A program made the position numbers and the translations under genes. Below, piece after piece: positions 45,601 through 52,790 of a DNA stretch of 64,000 nt. Source of the DNA: Caryophanales bacterium UBA784 (GTDB lineage Bacteria > Bacillota_I > Bacilli_A > RFN20 > CAG-288); contig DBJE01000006.1 of assembly GCA_002297045.1 (NCBI GenBank), positions 1 through 64,000 of the forward strand, written 5' to 3'. Numbering within the stretch: position 1 is the stretch's first letter; every line of letters starts with the position of its first letter. The notes beneath the pieces were generated by a model. That model ran no database searches, was not told the origin of the DNA, and saw nothing but the letters and a program-made list of their open reading frames with translations.

Positions 45601-46160
45601 TAAGGCTCATCGTAATAGATTTTCCTTAGGGCGACCCCGCCATTATCGGAGGCCTCTAAGGTAACCGTAAGATGACTATCTTCCTTCTTGGCATATTTCT
45701 TGGTGCCGACATCGCTGACCTGATAGCCGGCGCTTGTATAGTCTGCCGCAAATTTGTTCTTCAGCGTATCGGTGTAGTCAACAGTTCCGTCAAGTTCGAT
45801 ATGATAGTCATCATAGTTGTTATCAAAATTAGGGGCAATCCTCTCGTAGGAAATCAGAGACGCTTTTCCTAGGTTCACATAAGGAACGGTTTGTCCATTA
45901 AGATAGAGATTAAGATATTCACGGATTTCCTTCGACCACCCGGAATAAACGTCGGTCGATGTCGATTCTGAGGCAGAAGACTGGCTCTGGTTTCCTCCAC
46001 TGCTTGTACTTTCGCTCGGCCTTGGCTTTTCAGAGGGAGAGACAGGGACGTGTTCGCTTTCCGAAGGAGTCGGATTACTAGTGTTTGACTCTTTTCCTCC
46101 TTTACATCCAGACAGGAAGAGGGCAGTTAGAACAACTAGGCTGAATACTTTCTTTCGCAT
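42675..46160 (-). CDS. Large lipoprotein with nine tandem ~120-residue repeats
   Basis: A 1161-residue lipoprotein: signal KKVFSLVVLTALFLSGC (Cys19), then a Ser/Pro/Glu-rich linker to about residue 72. The rest is nine diverged units of 90-125 residues. Each opens with a helix (SGWSKEIREYL, VSYPSEIDSVL, TAWPSDIADLL, TEYSQDVKSAF and so on) and continues with a P-Y-V-Y-L-G type strand (TVPYVNLG, DIPVIYLG, TLPLFYLG, IPPFVYLG, DLPYVYLG, EVPYVYLG, DIPMLYLG, ILPYIDFA, LVPYFSLG). No enzyme motif is seen. The family is not recognised; a surface-displayed binding or spacer protein is likely. ATG 46160 follows aaggag. It lies between the intact and decayed copies of the secreted-protein cassette. Confidence 0.8.
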   Translation of the reverse strand: MRKKVFSLVVLTALFLSGCKGGKESNTSNPTPSESEHVPVSPSEKPRPSESTSSGGNQSQSSASESTSTDVYSGWSKEIREYLNLYLNGQTVPYVNLGKASLISYERIAPNFDNNYDDYHIELDGTVDYTDTLKNKFAADYTSAGYQVSDVGTKKYAKKEDSHLTVTLEASDNGGVALRKIYYDEPYDKSKFVSYPSEIDSVLDSVFGTHKADIPVIYLGTSAPDYKDGGSRLGKSLILTGRKWNSAVLTDAKDVLASKGFTTSDTDKDTVSGSLTFSDGYQLVVTIEKITPSESKIPAYPQRTILRKEPYNPSTFTAWPSDIADLLSDYYGGHTLPLFYLGTDSPSVTDTDDDSREEFDVEGGAWDDRVRDNALNVLKNAGYAEDKDEEESSGYDNVLVRTKTEDGDKLKIVLYKNYDGIVSVEVHCTLAFGDPTSVTEYSQDVKSAFISNCGGRIPPFVYLGKRRTVDGQGDNYVELKGGTYKETARTNALNVLQNLNYTEDTEAEEDSSDDNVLVRVSPRDEKTSTKWNFTFYSYDDKIYGKWELIQSYNPNDTSTSYPQDVLDNIAKNLNGIDLPYVYLGTGVPSATWNSYSSDVVITGGRWDDAIVTKAKEAYTAKGWTEVAGAKSDDVSFIRHDKAKGFYYSRIYKNAGTPIVDVFYLPWKTETAYSSGISAQIKSWFYDKTEVPYVYLGEDSQLSLGSKDGNVTLTGSIPSRTALKYLFKTAYSEKGWTVKDLIATKEADGYSFKVTLDEVYNSDSVKVARLTFDAKAPYNPSEKNADYTDAEKKTIHAALNNNDIPRLYLGGKNYTLETGTTISTWSKGITVYGGDYDSKVLSDNKKTLEDSGFTVYVTREGERNHFGAGNTSFASLQGYKPLGSSAADGYLRFLLTKDEDSGKAVAIFFYDAATALDNTGTGKNKWNENTKYVGYRTNGLGGTILPYIDFATDDVARTQSVDGDENPIGIQINATYSNVGEVSHQAVARNVYNQLKTADPTIAITSYDFSYDNYGRSLEFVGTAKDGNKITYTLTCAKNSVILRAVYSEAFKVGEATSWSEDIQNARKKQLNQNLVPYFSLGTDSITIDDSREGTLVLKGKTWDKKVLDLCSAALAKETGWNYSDDGESRLLAKKVRENGTIYLRLEKKDNSPCLTIRYVAK

Positions 46161-46507
46161 TGTGATTACTCCTTAATTAAGTATCAAGCTTATTCTAGCA
46201 AAAAGAAAAACGAGAGTATAGATATCTTATTTATAGAATTAATGGCAACAAGGTATGGAAAACGTTTGTTCTCTAAGCCGGCCGGCTTTGTGTTTAAGAA
46301 AAAATGGTCTTAGGAGCAAAATGAATATTTATATTCGGCAGCCATATGTCTTTTAGAAACCTACCTTGCCGAAAAATATTCTTTTTCATTTGTGGAACCC
46401 TTCTATTGGCAGAATCAGCATGTTTGGAAAAGAAGTAAATTGCTGAGATATGAATATATCTTTGTACTTTAAATGGATACGGAGACTCGATACCCCAAAT
46501 CCACGTA
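46161..46507. other. Intergenic region, divergent promoters
   Basis: Contains the leader of the lipoprotein (minus) and AT-rich DNA. A 14-bp palindrome aagccggccggctt (46275-46288) followed by ttgtgttt is the only structured element seen; it could be a terminator remnant. No gene is recognised. Confidence 0.4.
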
Positions 46508-46560
46508 TTGACAGCAAAATAACAAAGGACTACTATAATAAAAAGTTTGCCATAGCAAAC
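46508..46560 (+). promoter_or_regulatory. Promoter and 5' hairpin of the intact secreted-protein cassette
   Basis: -35 ttgaca (46508-46513). The -10 is tactat (46531-46536, spacing 17) or tataat (46534-46539, spacing 20). gtttgc-cata-gcaaac (46545-46560) would be the first structure in the mRNA, directly before gaggagg. Confidence 0.6.
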
Positions 46561-46575
46561 TCGAGGAGGCTAAAG

Positions 46576-47406
46576 ATGCTATTGTCGACGTTGCTCGTAT
46601 GCAGTTCTTTACTTGGAAGGAGTTATAGTTCTTTAGGTATAGATCATCTCGATTATCTTAAGGAACATGGCTTCTCCGATGAAGACATTCGGTTAATGGA
46701 TGAGAGTACGGTCAATGCAATTCGGAATTCGAAGAGTTTATCGGCCTATACGGTTACCTATCCGCAGGAAGATGACCCGTCCTCTTCCGACATCAGCACA
46801 TTATCTGATGATACTTCTGCTGATTTCAAAGACAACTACATTACAATCAATCTGCTCGTCTCGGAGGTATCGAAAGCAAAATACCATTTCTATGCAACTT
46901 CCAAATGGGATAAGATGCCATTTTGCAGAGGCACGGATTCTTTCAGTATCTGTGCGGATGGGGTGGTACCGGTCTATAGCACGGTCTTTGGTTATGTAAC
47001 TGACATATGCAAAGTGTCTGTCTCAAATAAGAATCATGTCAGTGTGCAGACGAAGAACGAGAATCATCCTATTTCGTCAGATAAGATAACCATGGCTGCA
47101 GATGACAGAACAAATGGAACTGGATTTCTTTATGATTTACCTAATAATAAAGTAATTGTTCAGACCGAATATAAATATACCGATGTTCAGTTTCATTTGT
47201 CTTTTGATGCTAGCCTTCAATATCCTAATCAGTCCCAGAATTTCAATGTTTATGCAATCCATGACCATCTGGAACGAAATATCCAAGGCTCCGTTTCGCT
47301 AACTTTTTCGGCGAAGAATGGTTGCTTCGGGCTAGGTCTAAACAGCAGTTGGATGATGCATCGACGATATGCGGTTACGCAGAATCCGATATATTATGAG
47401 GCATAA
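46576..47406 (+). CDS. Secreted protein of unknown family, intact copy
   Basis: A 276-residue exported protein. ATG 46576 follows gaggagg with good spacing and starts the signal LLSTLLVCSSLLGMSYSS; the longer frame from 46450 lacks a ribosome site. A helix-like region (LKEHGFSDEDIRLMDESTV) is followed by beta-rich sequence with YHFYATSKWDKMP, TDSFSICADGVVPVYS, NQSQNFNVYAIHDH and CFGLGLNSSW. Internal Met codons are 5 ATG to 1 AGG and Arg uses CGA, unlike core genes, so it may be a recent arrival. Coupled to the small membrane protein 3 bp downstream. Function unknown; a secreted effector or bacteriocin-like protein is possible but unproven. Confidence 0.75.
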   Translation: MLLSTLLVCSSLLGRSYSSLGIDHLDYLKEHGFSDEDIRLMDESTVNAIRNSKSLSAYTVTYPQEDDPSSSDISTLSDDTSADFKDNYITINLLVSEVSKAKYHFYATSKWDKMPFCRGTDSFSICADGVVPVYSTVFGYVTDICKVSVSNKNHVSVQTKNENHPISSDKITMAADDRTNGTGFLYDLPNNKVIVQTEYKYTDVQFHLSFDASLQYPNQSQNFNVYAIHDHLERNIQGSVSLTFSAKNGCFGLGLNSSWMMHRRYAVTQNPIYYEA

Positions 47407-47408
47407 AA

Positions 47409-47582
47409 ATGGAAATCGCAATTTCACTTGTTCTTGCAGTTGTTCTTGCAATTAGGTGTCGGTATTGGGATGGATTTTCCTCCTTCCTTGTTAATGAGAT
47501 TCCAGGCAGCATTTTCGTGGCTTTAATCGGATTCGGAATCGTTCTCTTCTATATCCGTAAGTTTTCTGGCAAAAAGAAATAA
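47409..47582 (+). CDS. Small two-helix membrane protein, partner of the secreted protein
   Basis: A 57-residue ORF starting 3 bp after the previous stop: two hydrophobic segments (EIAISLVLAVVLAIM and SIFVALIGFGIVLFYI) joined by CRYWDGFSSFLVNEIPG, with a basic end KFSGKKK. Its conservation in the decayed copy at 42137, despite its small size, supports it as a real gene. It could be an immunity or membrane-anchor partner. Confidence 0.7.
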   Translation: MEIAISLVLAVVLAIRCRYWDGFSSFLVNEIPGSIFVALIGFGIVLFYIRKFSGKKK

Positions 47583-47932
47583 GGTAACTGACCCTTTTAT
47601 TCTGACGGTCATCTTTGTCACTTTACAGTCTTTGTCTATTCTTAAAAAATAACTTGCTGCGCTTGTATTTTCTTTGGCAAGGGAAGAGACAACGGTTAAT
47701 TGTGCCGCTCTCCCTATGCTTTAACATGGAACATAAGGAAATGGATAAGGCATGTTCCTTTGCAAAGAGAACTGTCTTTGGTAAGCGAGAGATTGAGGGT
47801 ACGGGTTTGCTTCTGCACGACAAGTCCGACTTAAAGATACGACAATAGGGAAGTATCCTGAATCCATCTATCTATCCAAGTCTGGATACGGAAAAATACG
47901 CCAAATAGAAGCTAAAGGGTAAGAGAACAGCA
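47583..47932. other. Intergenic region without recognised genes
   Basis: Short frames on both strands lack ribosome sites and family features. Nothing structured was seen before the ribosomal operon terminator. Confidence 0.4.
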
Positions 47933-47969
47933 TCAAAAAAGCCTCCTTGTTGAAGGGAGGCTCTTTTTT
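47933..47969 (-). terminator. Rho-independent terminator of rplM-rpsI
   Basis: gcctcc/ggaggc stem with flanking a-run and t-run, usable in both directions; it lies 33 bp after the rpsI stop. Confidence 0.85.
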
Positions 47970-48001
47970 GAGTTTGGCTGATGAGCAGTCGAATAAGCGG
48001 A

Positions 48002-48409
48002 TTAACGCTTAGAGAACTGTTTGTCCTTACGGGCCTTACGGAGACCGTACTTCTTACGTTCGACGACACGGGAATCAACAGTGATGAGTCCCTTGGCGCG
48101 AAGAAGCGGCTTGTAAGTGTCGTTGGCTTTGACTAAGGCACGGGCAATTCCTAAACGGAGTGCGCCGGTCTGGCCAGAATAGCCACCACCAACAATGTTG
48201 GCCTTGACATCGTACTTGTCAGAAGTACCAGTGACCGCGAACGGTTGCCTGGCATCCCTGATTAACGTGTCGTGCGGGAAGTATTCGTTGATCTTGTGAC
48301 CATTGACGATGACTTCGCCTTTGCCAGGGGTTAAGAAGACCCGGGCGACAGAAGACTTACGACGGCCGACAGCTGCATAAATCAGCTTTTCAGTTTTTGC
48401 GATAGCCAT
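48002..48409 (-). CDS. rpsI: 30S ribosomal protein S9
   Basis: 135 residues. AAVGRRKSSVARVFLTPGKG, NIVGGGYSGQTGALRLGIARALV and the C-terminal KKYGLRKARKDKQFSKR (its tail reaches the P-site tRNA) are diagnostic. All conserved arginines checked in this gene are CGT, CGC or CGG. The two AGG codons fall in LIMDAMQPF, a position where Met or Leu is common. Second gene of the rplM-rpsI operon, 5 bp after rplM. Confidence 0.98.
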   Translation of the reverse strand: MAIAKTEKLIYAAVGRRKSSVARVFLTPGKGEVIVNGHKINEYFPHDTLIRDARQPFAVTGTSDKYDVKANIVGGGYSGQTGALRLGIARALVKANDTYKPLLRAKGLITVDSRVVERKKYGLRKARKDKQFSKR

Positions 48410-48414
48410 TGTTT

Positions 48415-48870
48415 TTACTTCTCCTTCTTCTCAGTCAGCTCGACTTCGATCGGCTTGTTGTGCCTGCGGTCATGTTCCGGTCCGGCATAAGTGAATAACT
48501 TGCCGATCCTTTCCTTGCCGAGAGATCCCTTAGGAAGCCTTCCCCACACTGCACGGCGAACCATTTCCGTGGGATAGGATTCCTTCCTGACCTTGGCGGA
48601 ACGAACGCGAAGTCCACCATAGGTCTGCGACTTGTTGTCGTAATACCTCTTCTTGGTGAGCTTGTTGCCCGTTAATGCGACCTTGGCGCAATTTGTGACG
48701 ATGACGAAATCGCCACAATCGAAATTCGGAGTATACTGAGGCTTATTCTTTCCCCTCAGGATAATCGCGATTTCGGAGGCTAACCGACCAAGGGGCTTGT
48801 TCGAAGCATCAACGACGTACCATTTCTTGGCGACGTCGCTCTTCTTGTAAATAGTAGTTTGACGCTGCAT
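48415..48870 (-). CDS. rplM: 50S ribosomal protein L13
   Basis: 151 residues. KWYVVDASNKPLGRLASEIA, GDFVIVTNCAKVALTGNKL, VWGMLPKGSLGKEMIGKLF and YAGPEH identify L13. Five codons are AGG: both Met in the GMLPKGSLGxxM box and KKMYY fit family Met or Leu/Ile. One (ILMGKNKP) falls where many homologues have Arg, the only awkward site found. Internal ATG occurs once (PTEMV). The leader has a promoter and a ~70-nt 5' UTR. Confidence 0.98.
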   Translation of the reverse strand: MQRQTTIYKKSDVAKKWYVVDASNKPLGRLASEIAIILRGKNKPQYTPNFDCGDFVIVTNCAKVALTGNKLTKKRYYDNKSQTYGGLRVRSAKVRKESYPTEMVRRAVWGRLPKGSLGKERIGKLFTYAGPEHDRRHNKPIEVELTEKKEK

Positions 48871-48947
48871 TTTCTATTTGTACCTTTCTATGATCATTAA
48901 GCAAACTGTAACCTTACCGGGGTGTAGTTCACAATTAGCCATAGGGT

Positions 48948-48975
48948 ATTGTATCACGGCGATTTGTAAATTCAA
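48948..48975 (-). promoter_or_regulatory. Promoter of rplM-rpsI
   Basis: Minus strand -35 ttgaat (48970-48975), 16-bp spacer, -10 tacaat (48948-48953). The ~70-nt leader has room for an L13-type autoregulatory structure, which I could not confirm by eye. Confidence 0.65.
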
Positions 48976-48984
48976 TCCTTTTCT

Positions 48985-49010
48985 ACGAAAAATAGGAGGA
49001 TAATGCTCCT
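48985..49010 (-). terminator. Likely terminator of the MntP-family gene
   Basis: Minus strand aggag/ctcct stem with 7-nt loop followed by tatttttcg, 38 bp after the stop. Confidence 0.65.
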
Positions 49011-49047
49011 CGCTTAGACTTTATGGGTGTAACAGAGCGCAAAAAAA

Positions 49048-49683
49048 TCAAATCAGTCCAAGGCATAAAAAGCTTACACTCTGTGTCCAGACCGGAATCC
49101 TGTTTTCCAAAAGGATCTTTGTTCCGGCCAGGATGAAGATGACTCCGACAATCAGATCAGCCCATTTAAAGAGGAATTTTCCGACCTTCTTTCCCAAAAA
49201 TAGGCAGGGGAGACAGAGAATAAAGGTGCAGGTTCCGATGATTCCGAAAATGAGAAGGGCAGTCGGAATGGTCTGGTCAAGATAGACAAATCCGATACAA
49301 AGGGCATCGATGGATGTGGCTAACCCCTGATAAAGCAGGGTCCCTACCCCCAATTTCTTTCCTTCTTCCTTTTCTTCCTCTTTCTCTGCTCTGTCCTCAC
49401 CCTTCTTTCTCTCCGTCCTCCATTCGACGATGGATTTCAACCCAAGAAGAAGGAGAAGGGTAAAGCCAATCCAGGGCACATATTTTTCCAGCTGTTCCTG
49501 AAAAGGGTATCCGATGCAATAGGCGATTAATGGCCTAAGAAACTGAAAGGATGCCCTGATCAAAGAAATCAGTATCCTTTTTCCGGCTTTCCTTTTCGGT
49601 TCGAGCAGTCCGTCTGTCGCTGAGACAGTCCTTGAATCCGTAGCCATGGAAACGGAAACAAGGCAGATATTCAACCAATCCAT
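49048..49683 (-). CDS. mntP: MntP-family manganese exporter (putative)
   Basis: A 211-residue protein with about six membrane helices in two repeats separated by a charged loop (RTERKKGEDRAEKEEEKEEG). With AGG as Met it reads VSVSMATDSMTVSATDGLL, MKAGKRILISLIMASFQFLMPLIAYCIGY and LATSIDALCIGF, the Asp-containing paired motifs of MntP/YebN. Exports Mn2+ in characterised homologues. Unlike many mntP genes it has no yybP-ykoY leader. Its -10 box lies 8 nt before the ATG, so the mRNA is probably leaderless. Confidence 0.82.
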   Translation of the reverse strand: MDWLNICLVSVSMATDSRTVSATDGLLEPKRKAGKRILISLIRASFQFLRPLIAYCIGYPFQEQLEKYVPWIGFTLLLLLGLKSIVEWRTERKKGEDRAEKEEEKEEGKKLGVGTLLYQGLATSIDALCIGFVYLDQTIPTALLIFGIIGTCTFILCLPCLFLGKKVGKFLFKWADLIVGVIFILAGTKILLENRIPVWTQSVSFLCLGLI

Positions 49684-49691
49684 AAGTATGA

Positions 49692-49719
49692 ATTATATCG
49701 TTTTCTTCCCTGTTGGCAA
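49692..49719 (-). promoter_or_regulatory. Promoter giving a probably leaderless mntP mRNA
   Basis: Minus strand -35 ttgcca (49714-49719), 16-bp spacer, -10 tataat (49692-49697). Only 8 nt separate the -10 from ATG 49683 and no Shine-Dalgarno is present. Confidence 0.75.
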
Positions 49720-49805
49720 GAAAGAACAGGGAAACCGTCCGGTAAACAAAAGATATTTACGGCAAAGGAATGATATAATTTTCCAATAAGGAAGCGGTCT
49801 ACATT

Positions 49806-51368
49806 ATGGAAAAAGAAAACAGGCTTGTTATTGATGTCGGCACGCAATCTCTCCGTGCTTCAATTATAAATCGGAAGGGGGAAACCCTTGCCTTCTCCAA
49901 GCAGAAGTACGATGTTCCCTACCTTTCTCCTTCTTCGGGATTTGCCGAACAGGACGCCGATTTTTATCTTGATAGGCTGGCAAAGGCGACTAGGCAGCTT
50001 GAGGGAGAAAACCACGATCTTAGGCAGAGCGTTCTCGGAAGGACCGTTGTCCCTTTCCGGGATACGGCCGTCCTTCTTGATAAGGACAAGTCTCCTATCC
50101 GCCCCTGCATCCTTTGGCTTGACCAGCGGGTGGAACGCCTTCACGAGAAGAACCTCAGATTCTATGAACGGATTCTCTTCCGCCTTATCGGAAGGAAGGA
50201 CACCGTCATCTATAACTCCGAGCGTACAGCCACGCATTGGGTTAAAAGCCACGAAAAAGTCAATTGGGCAAAGAGGAAGTACTATGCTCCTCTCGGTGCC
50301 TATTTCAATTACCGGATAACCGGTAACCTCATCTGCTCGACCGCCGACACGATCGGACATTATCCAATCAACTTCAAGACCGGAAAATGGTATGGAAAAT
50401 GGCATCCGAAGCAGAGCGTTTTCGGCATACCCTATTCCGCCCTTGTTCCTCTGACTAAGCCATCCTCCCTGATCGGCAAGGTGACGGAAGAGTTTTCCCG
50501 TAAATCCCATATCCCGGAGGGTACGAAAGTCTTTGCCTGTGGAAGCGATAAGTCCTGTGAGACCTTCGGAAACGGATGCAGGGACAAGACAACCGCATCG
50601 ATTTCCCTAGGGACTGCCTGCACGATAGATGTTGTCGATTCGAAATATGCGGAACCGGAACGATTCCTGCCATCCTATATAACTCCTTATAAAGGTGGCT
50701 ATGATTTGGAGGTTCAGATTTACCGTGGATTATGGATGATCCGCTGGTATTTGGATAACTTCGGAGACAATGATGTTTCCAAGGCTAAAGAGCTGAATAG
50801 GTCGGTGGAAGACTACCTGGACAGGAGGGTAAATAAGATTCCGGCCGGTTCGGATGGCCTTGTTCTGCAGCCGTATTGGGGCCCTGGACTTAAGCGCCCT
50901 AATGCCAAGGGATCTATTGTCGGCTTTTCTGCCGTCCATACCCGTTTTCATCTTCTCCGCGCCATCTATGAAGGCATTGCCTTTGCCTTGAAAGAGGGAC
51001 TCGATGAAATCAGGAAGAAGACTCATCGCAAGCCGGACTATATCGTTCTCTCTGGCGGAGGATCATCAAACGAAATTGTTGCACAGATTATCGCCGACGT
51101 CTTTGGACTTGAATGCCATATTTCTCCCACCCCGGAGTCCTGCTCCCTAGGCGGTGCAAGGGCTGGCTTTGTCTCCGCAGGTATCTTTTCTTCTCCTAAG
51201 GATGCGGTGAAAAGCAGGGTCAAGGAAGGAAAAATCATTCAGCCGAATTCTTCCAACCATGCTCTTTATGACCGGCTTTATCATAGTGTATATTTAAAGA
51301 GGTACCCCTCTTTAAAGAAAATCTATAACAACTGCAAGAAGTTCTATCTGGACAATAATAAAGAATAG
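49806..51368 (+). CDS. FGGY-family carbohydrate kinase
   Basis: A 520-residue sugar kinase. N-domain: LVIDVGTQSLRASIIN, SSGFAEQDADFY, RPCILWLDQR. C-domain ATP site: ASISLGTACTIDVV, DGLVLQPYWGPG, YIVLSGGGSSNEIVAQIIADV and SLGGAMAGFVSAG (AGG gives the Met of the family GAAM). Closest in pattern to xylulokinase-like members; the sugar cannot be told. tataat at about 49771 and taaggaag precede ATG 49806. One bp separates it from the next gene. Confidence 0.87.
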   Translation: MEKENRLVIDVGTQSLRASIINRKGETLAFSKQKYDVPYLSPSSGFAEQDADFYLDRLAKATRQLEGENHDLRQSVLGRTVVPFRDTAVLLDKDKSPIRPCILWLDQRVERLHEKNLRFYERILFRLIGRKDTVIYNSERTATHWVKSHEKVNWAKRKYYAPLGAYFNYRITGNLICSTADTIGHYPINFKTGKWYGKWHPKQSVFGIPYSALVPLTKPSSLIGKVTEEFSRKSHIPEGTKVFACGSDKSCETFGNGCRDKTTASISLGTACTIDVVDSKYAEPERFLPSYITPYKGGYDLEVQIYRGLWMIRWYLDNFGDNDVSKAKELNRSVEDYLDRRVNKIPAGSDGLVLQPYWGPGLKRPNAKGSIVGFSAVHTRFHLLRAIYEGIAFALKEGLDEIRKKTHRKPDYIVLSGGGSSNEIVAQIIADVFGLECHISPTPESCSLGGARAGFVSAGIFSSPKDAVKSRVKEGKIIQPNSSNHALYDRLYHSVYLKRYPSLKKIYNNCKKFYLDNNKE

Positions 51369-51369
51369 G

Positions 51370-52410
51370 ATGAAAGCTTTTTACATTCCTGATTTTCATG
51401 TCACCAATATCGGCTTTAATGCCCTGAATAAGTCACGGGAAGACCTCCATGCCATCTATGAGTCTTTAGGTTTTACGGCATTGAAGGATGACATCGTGGT
51501 TCTCAACGACGAAAAGATTAAGTACTTTGCTTCAAACAGGGATACCTTGGGCGGATACGTCAAGTCTCTGCTTCAGGCGATAGAAAAGAAGTGTAGCAAA
51601 GGGGACTATCTTTTCCTTGATTTCCCTTTTGCCGTGAAGTTTGCAGGCTACAGCAAGATTGTTTCCTATGCCAAGGGCAAGGGAAGGAAGGTTGTCTTTT
51701 TTCTTCATGACTTGGACGGTGTCCGCTTCCGCAATCCGATCAGGAACTGGAGCGATTCCTCATGTCTGGACAGGGGAGACTATAGGATTTCCGCCTCGCC
51801 GGAAAGGGATGATGTCCTTTATCATCAGCTCAATGTTTCCAAGAAAGTAAAAAGCGTCAACTATGACTACTGGGACTACCTTTGTCCAGATCAACCGAAT
51901 TACCATAAGCAAGCCTTAATCTGCTTTGCCGGGAACTTAGCCAAATCGAGTTTTCTTTCCCAGATTCCCTCCTTCCTTTCCGCTTCCGGATTTAACCTTT
52001 ACGGAAAGGGATACCAGATGAATTACAAAGGGACCTTTTGTGGAGAATACAATCCGGAGGAACTGGTTTCGGTTCTTAACGGACGCTTCGGACTTGTCTG
52101 GGACGGAAAAAGCGGGAAGACCTGTAGCGGAAACTTCGGAAGATACCTTCGGATCAATTCTTCCCATAAGTTCGGACTATATAGGGCGAGCGGGAAACCG
52201 GTCATTGTCTGGAAGGACGGTGCGCTTTCTTCCTTCGTCATTAAGAAAGGAATCGGTATTGCCGTCTCCTCTCTTAAGGAAATCCCCTTTAGGCTAAGTC
52301 AGCTTGACTGTTATGATTACCAAAGAAGGGTAGAAAATGTGATGCCTATCCGGAAAGACGTCATTAGCGGAAATCATTTAAAAAGAGTCATTCTTTCGAC
52401 AAGGAAATAG
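51370..52410 (+). CDS. Galactofuranosyltransferase-like glycosyltransferase
   Basis: A 346-residue protein. FNLYGKGYQ, RFGLVWDGKSGKTCSGNFG, RINSSHKFGLYMASGKPVIVW and IGIAVSSLKEI match the beta-1,6-galactofuranosyltransferase/WbbI-like family; the Met in LYMASG is AGG. It transfers a nucleotide-sugar residue to a surface glycan or glycolipid. Starts 1 bp after the kinase stop, with gaatagg as weak ribosome site, so coupling is likely. Actual sugar is uncertain. Confidence 0.83.
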   Translation: MKAFYIPDFHVTNIGFNALNKSREDLHAIYESLGFTALKDDIVVLNDEKIKYFASNRDTLGGYVKSLLQAIEKKCSKGDYLFLDFPFAVKFAGYSKIVSYAKGKGRKVVFFLHDLDGVRFRNPIRNWSDSSCLDRGDYRISASPERDDVLYHQLNVSKKVKSVNYDYWDYLCPDQPNYHKQALICFAGNLAKSSFLSQIPSFLSASGFNLYGKGYQMNYKGTFCGEYNPEELVSVLNGRFGLVWDGKSGKTCSGNFGRYLRINSSHKFGLYRASGKPVIVWKDGALSSFVIKKGIGIAVSSLKEIPFRLSQLDCYDYQRRVENVMPIRKDVISGNHLKRVILSTRK

Positions 52411-52426
52411 AAAAGCAGGCATCGTA

Positions 52427-52453
52427 GGGAAAGCCGACTGGCTTTCCCTTTTT
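52427..52453 (+). terminator. Rho-independent terminator
   Basis: gggaaagcc-gact-ggctttccc (9-bp stem) followed by ttttt, 16 bp after the glycosyltransferase stop. Confidence 0.92.
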
Positions 52454-52790
52454 GTCTGTTTTTTGTTCTCAGAAAAAATTTTTTCGAACGCAAATATCCG
52501 AAATTGTATTCTGCTTCCGGGAAAAAGGAAAGGAGGTAGAAAACACGCCAAGAAGCACTCGTTGAGCAAAGATTGAAAAAAGGTTAATATGGTTTCAGAA
52601 ATCTTAGCTTTTCCAAAGATTTCAAAAGTAAAAAAACTATGAGAGGAGAGGAAAATGGTAGAAAAGAAAAAAGACGATGGCTAAAAGATTATTAACTCCT
52701 ACTATCCGACATGATAGAAATGAAGACTTTGTATGTTCAGTTTCTATTACGTTCTTTATGTTTCGCCTGCAAATGAAGAAAGGAGAAAAA
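52454..52790. other. Leader region of the DUF4417 module
   Basis: AT-rich. It holds an orphan aaaggaggt (52529-52537) with no start codon, and gaaatctt/aagatttc (8-bp stem, 10-nt loop, 52598-52623). A 9-codon ORF (ATG 52654) behind aggagagg could be a leader peptide. Otherwise nothing recognised. Confidence 0.45.

Noticed and set aside
47615..47848. 77-codon ORF downstream of the secreted cassette
   Set aside because: No ribosome site, biased low-information sequence, and an equally long frame on the opposite strand.
49684..49800. yybP-ykoY riboswitch before the MntP-family gene
   Set aside because: No ggggagtag or gcaagacc loop is present, and the promoter is too close to the start codon to fit an aptamer.
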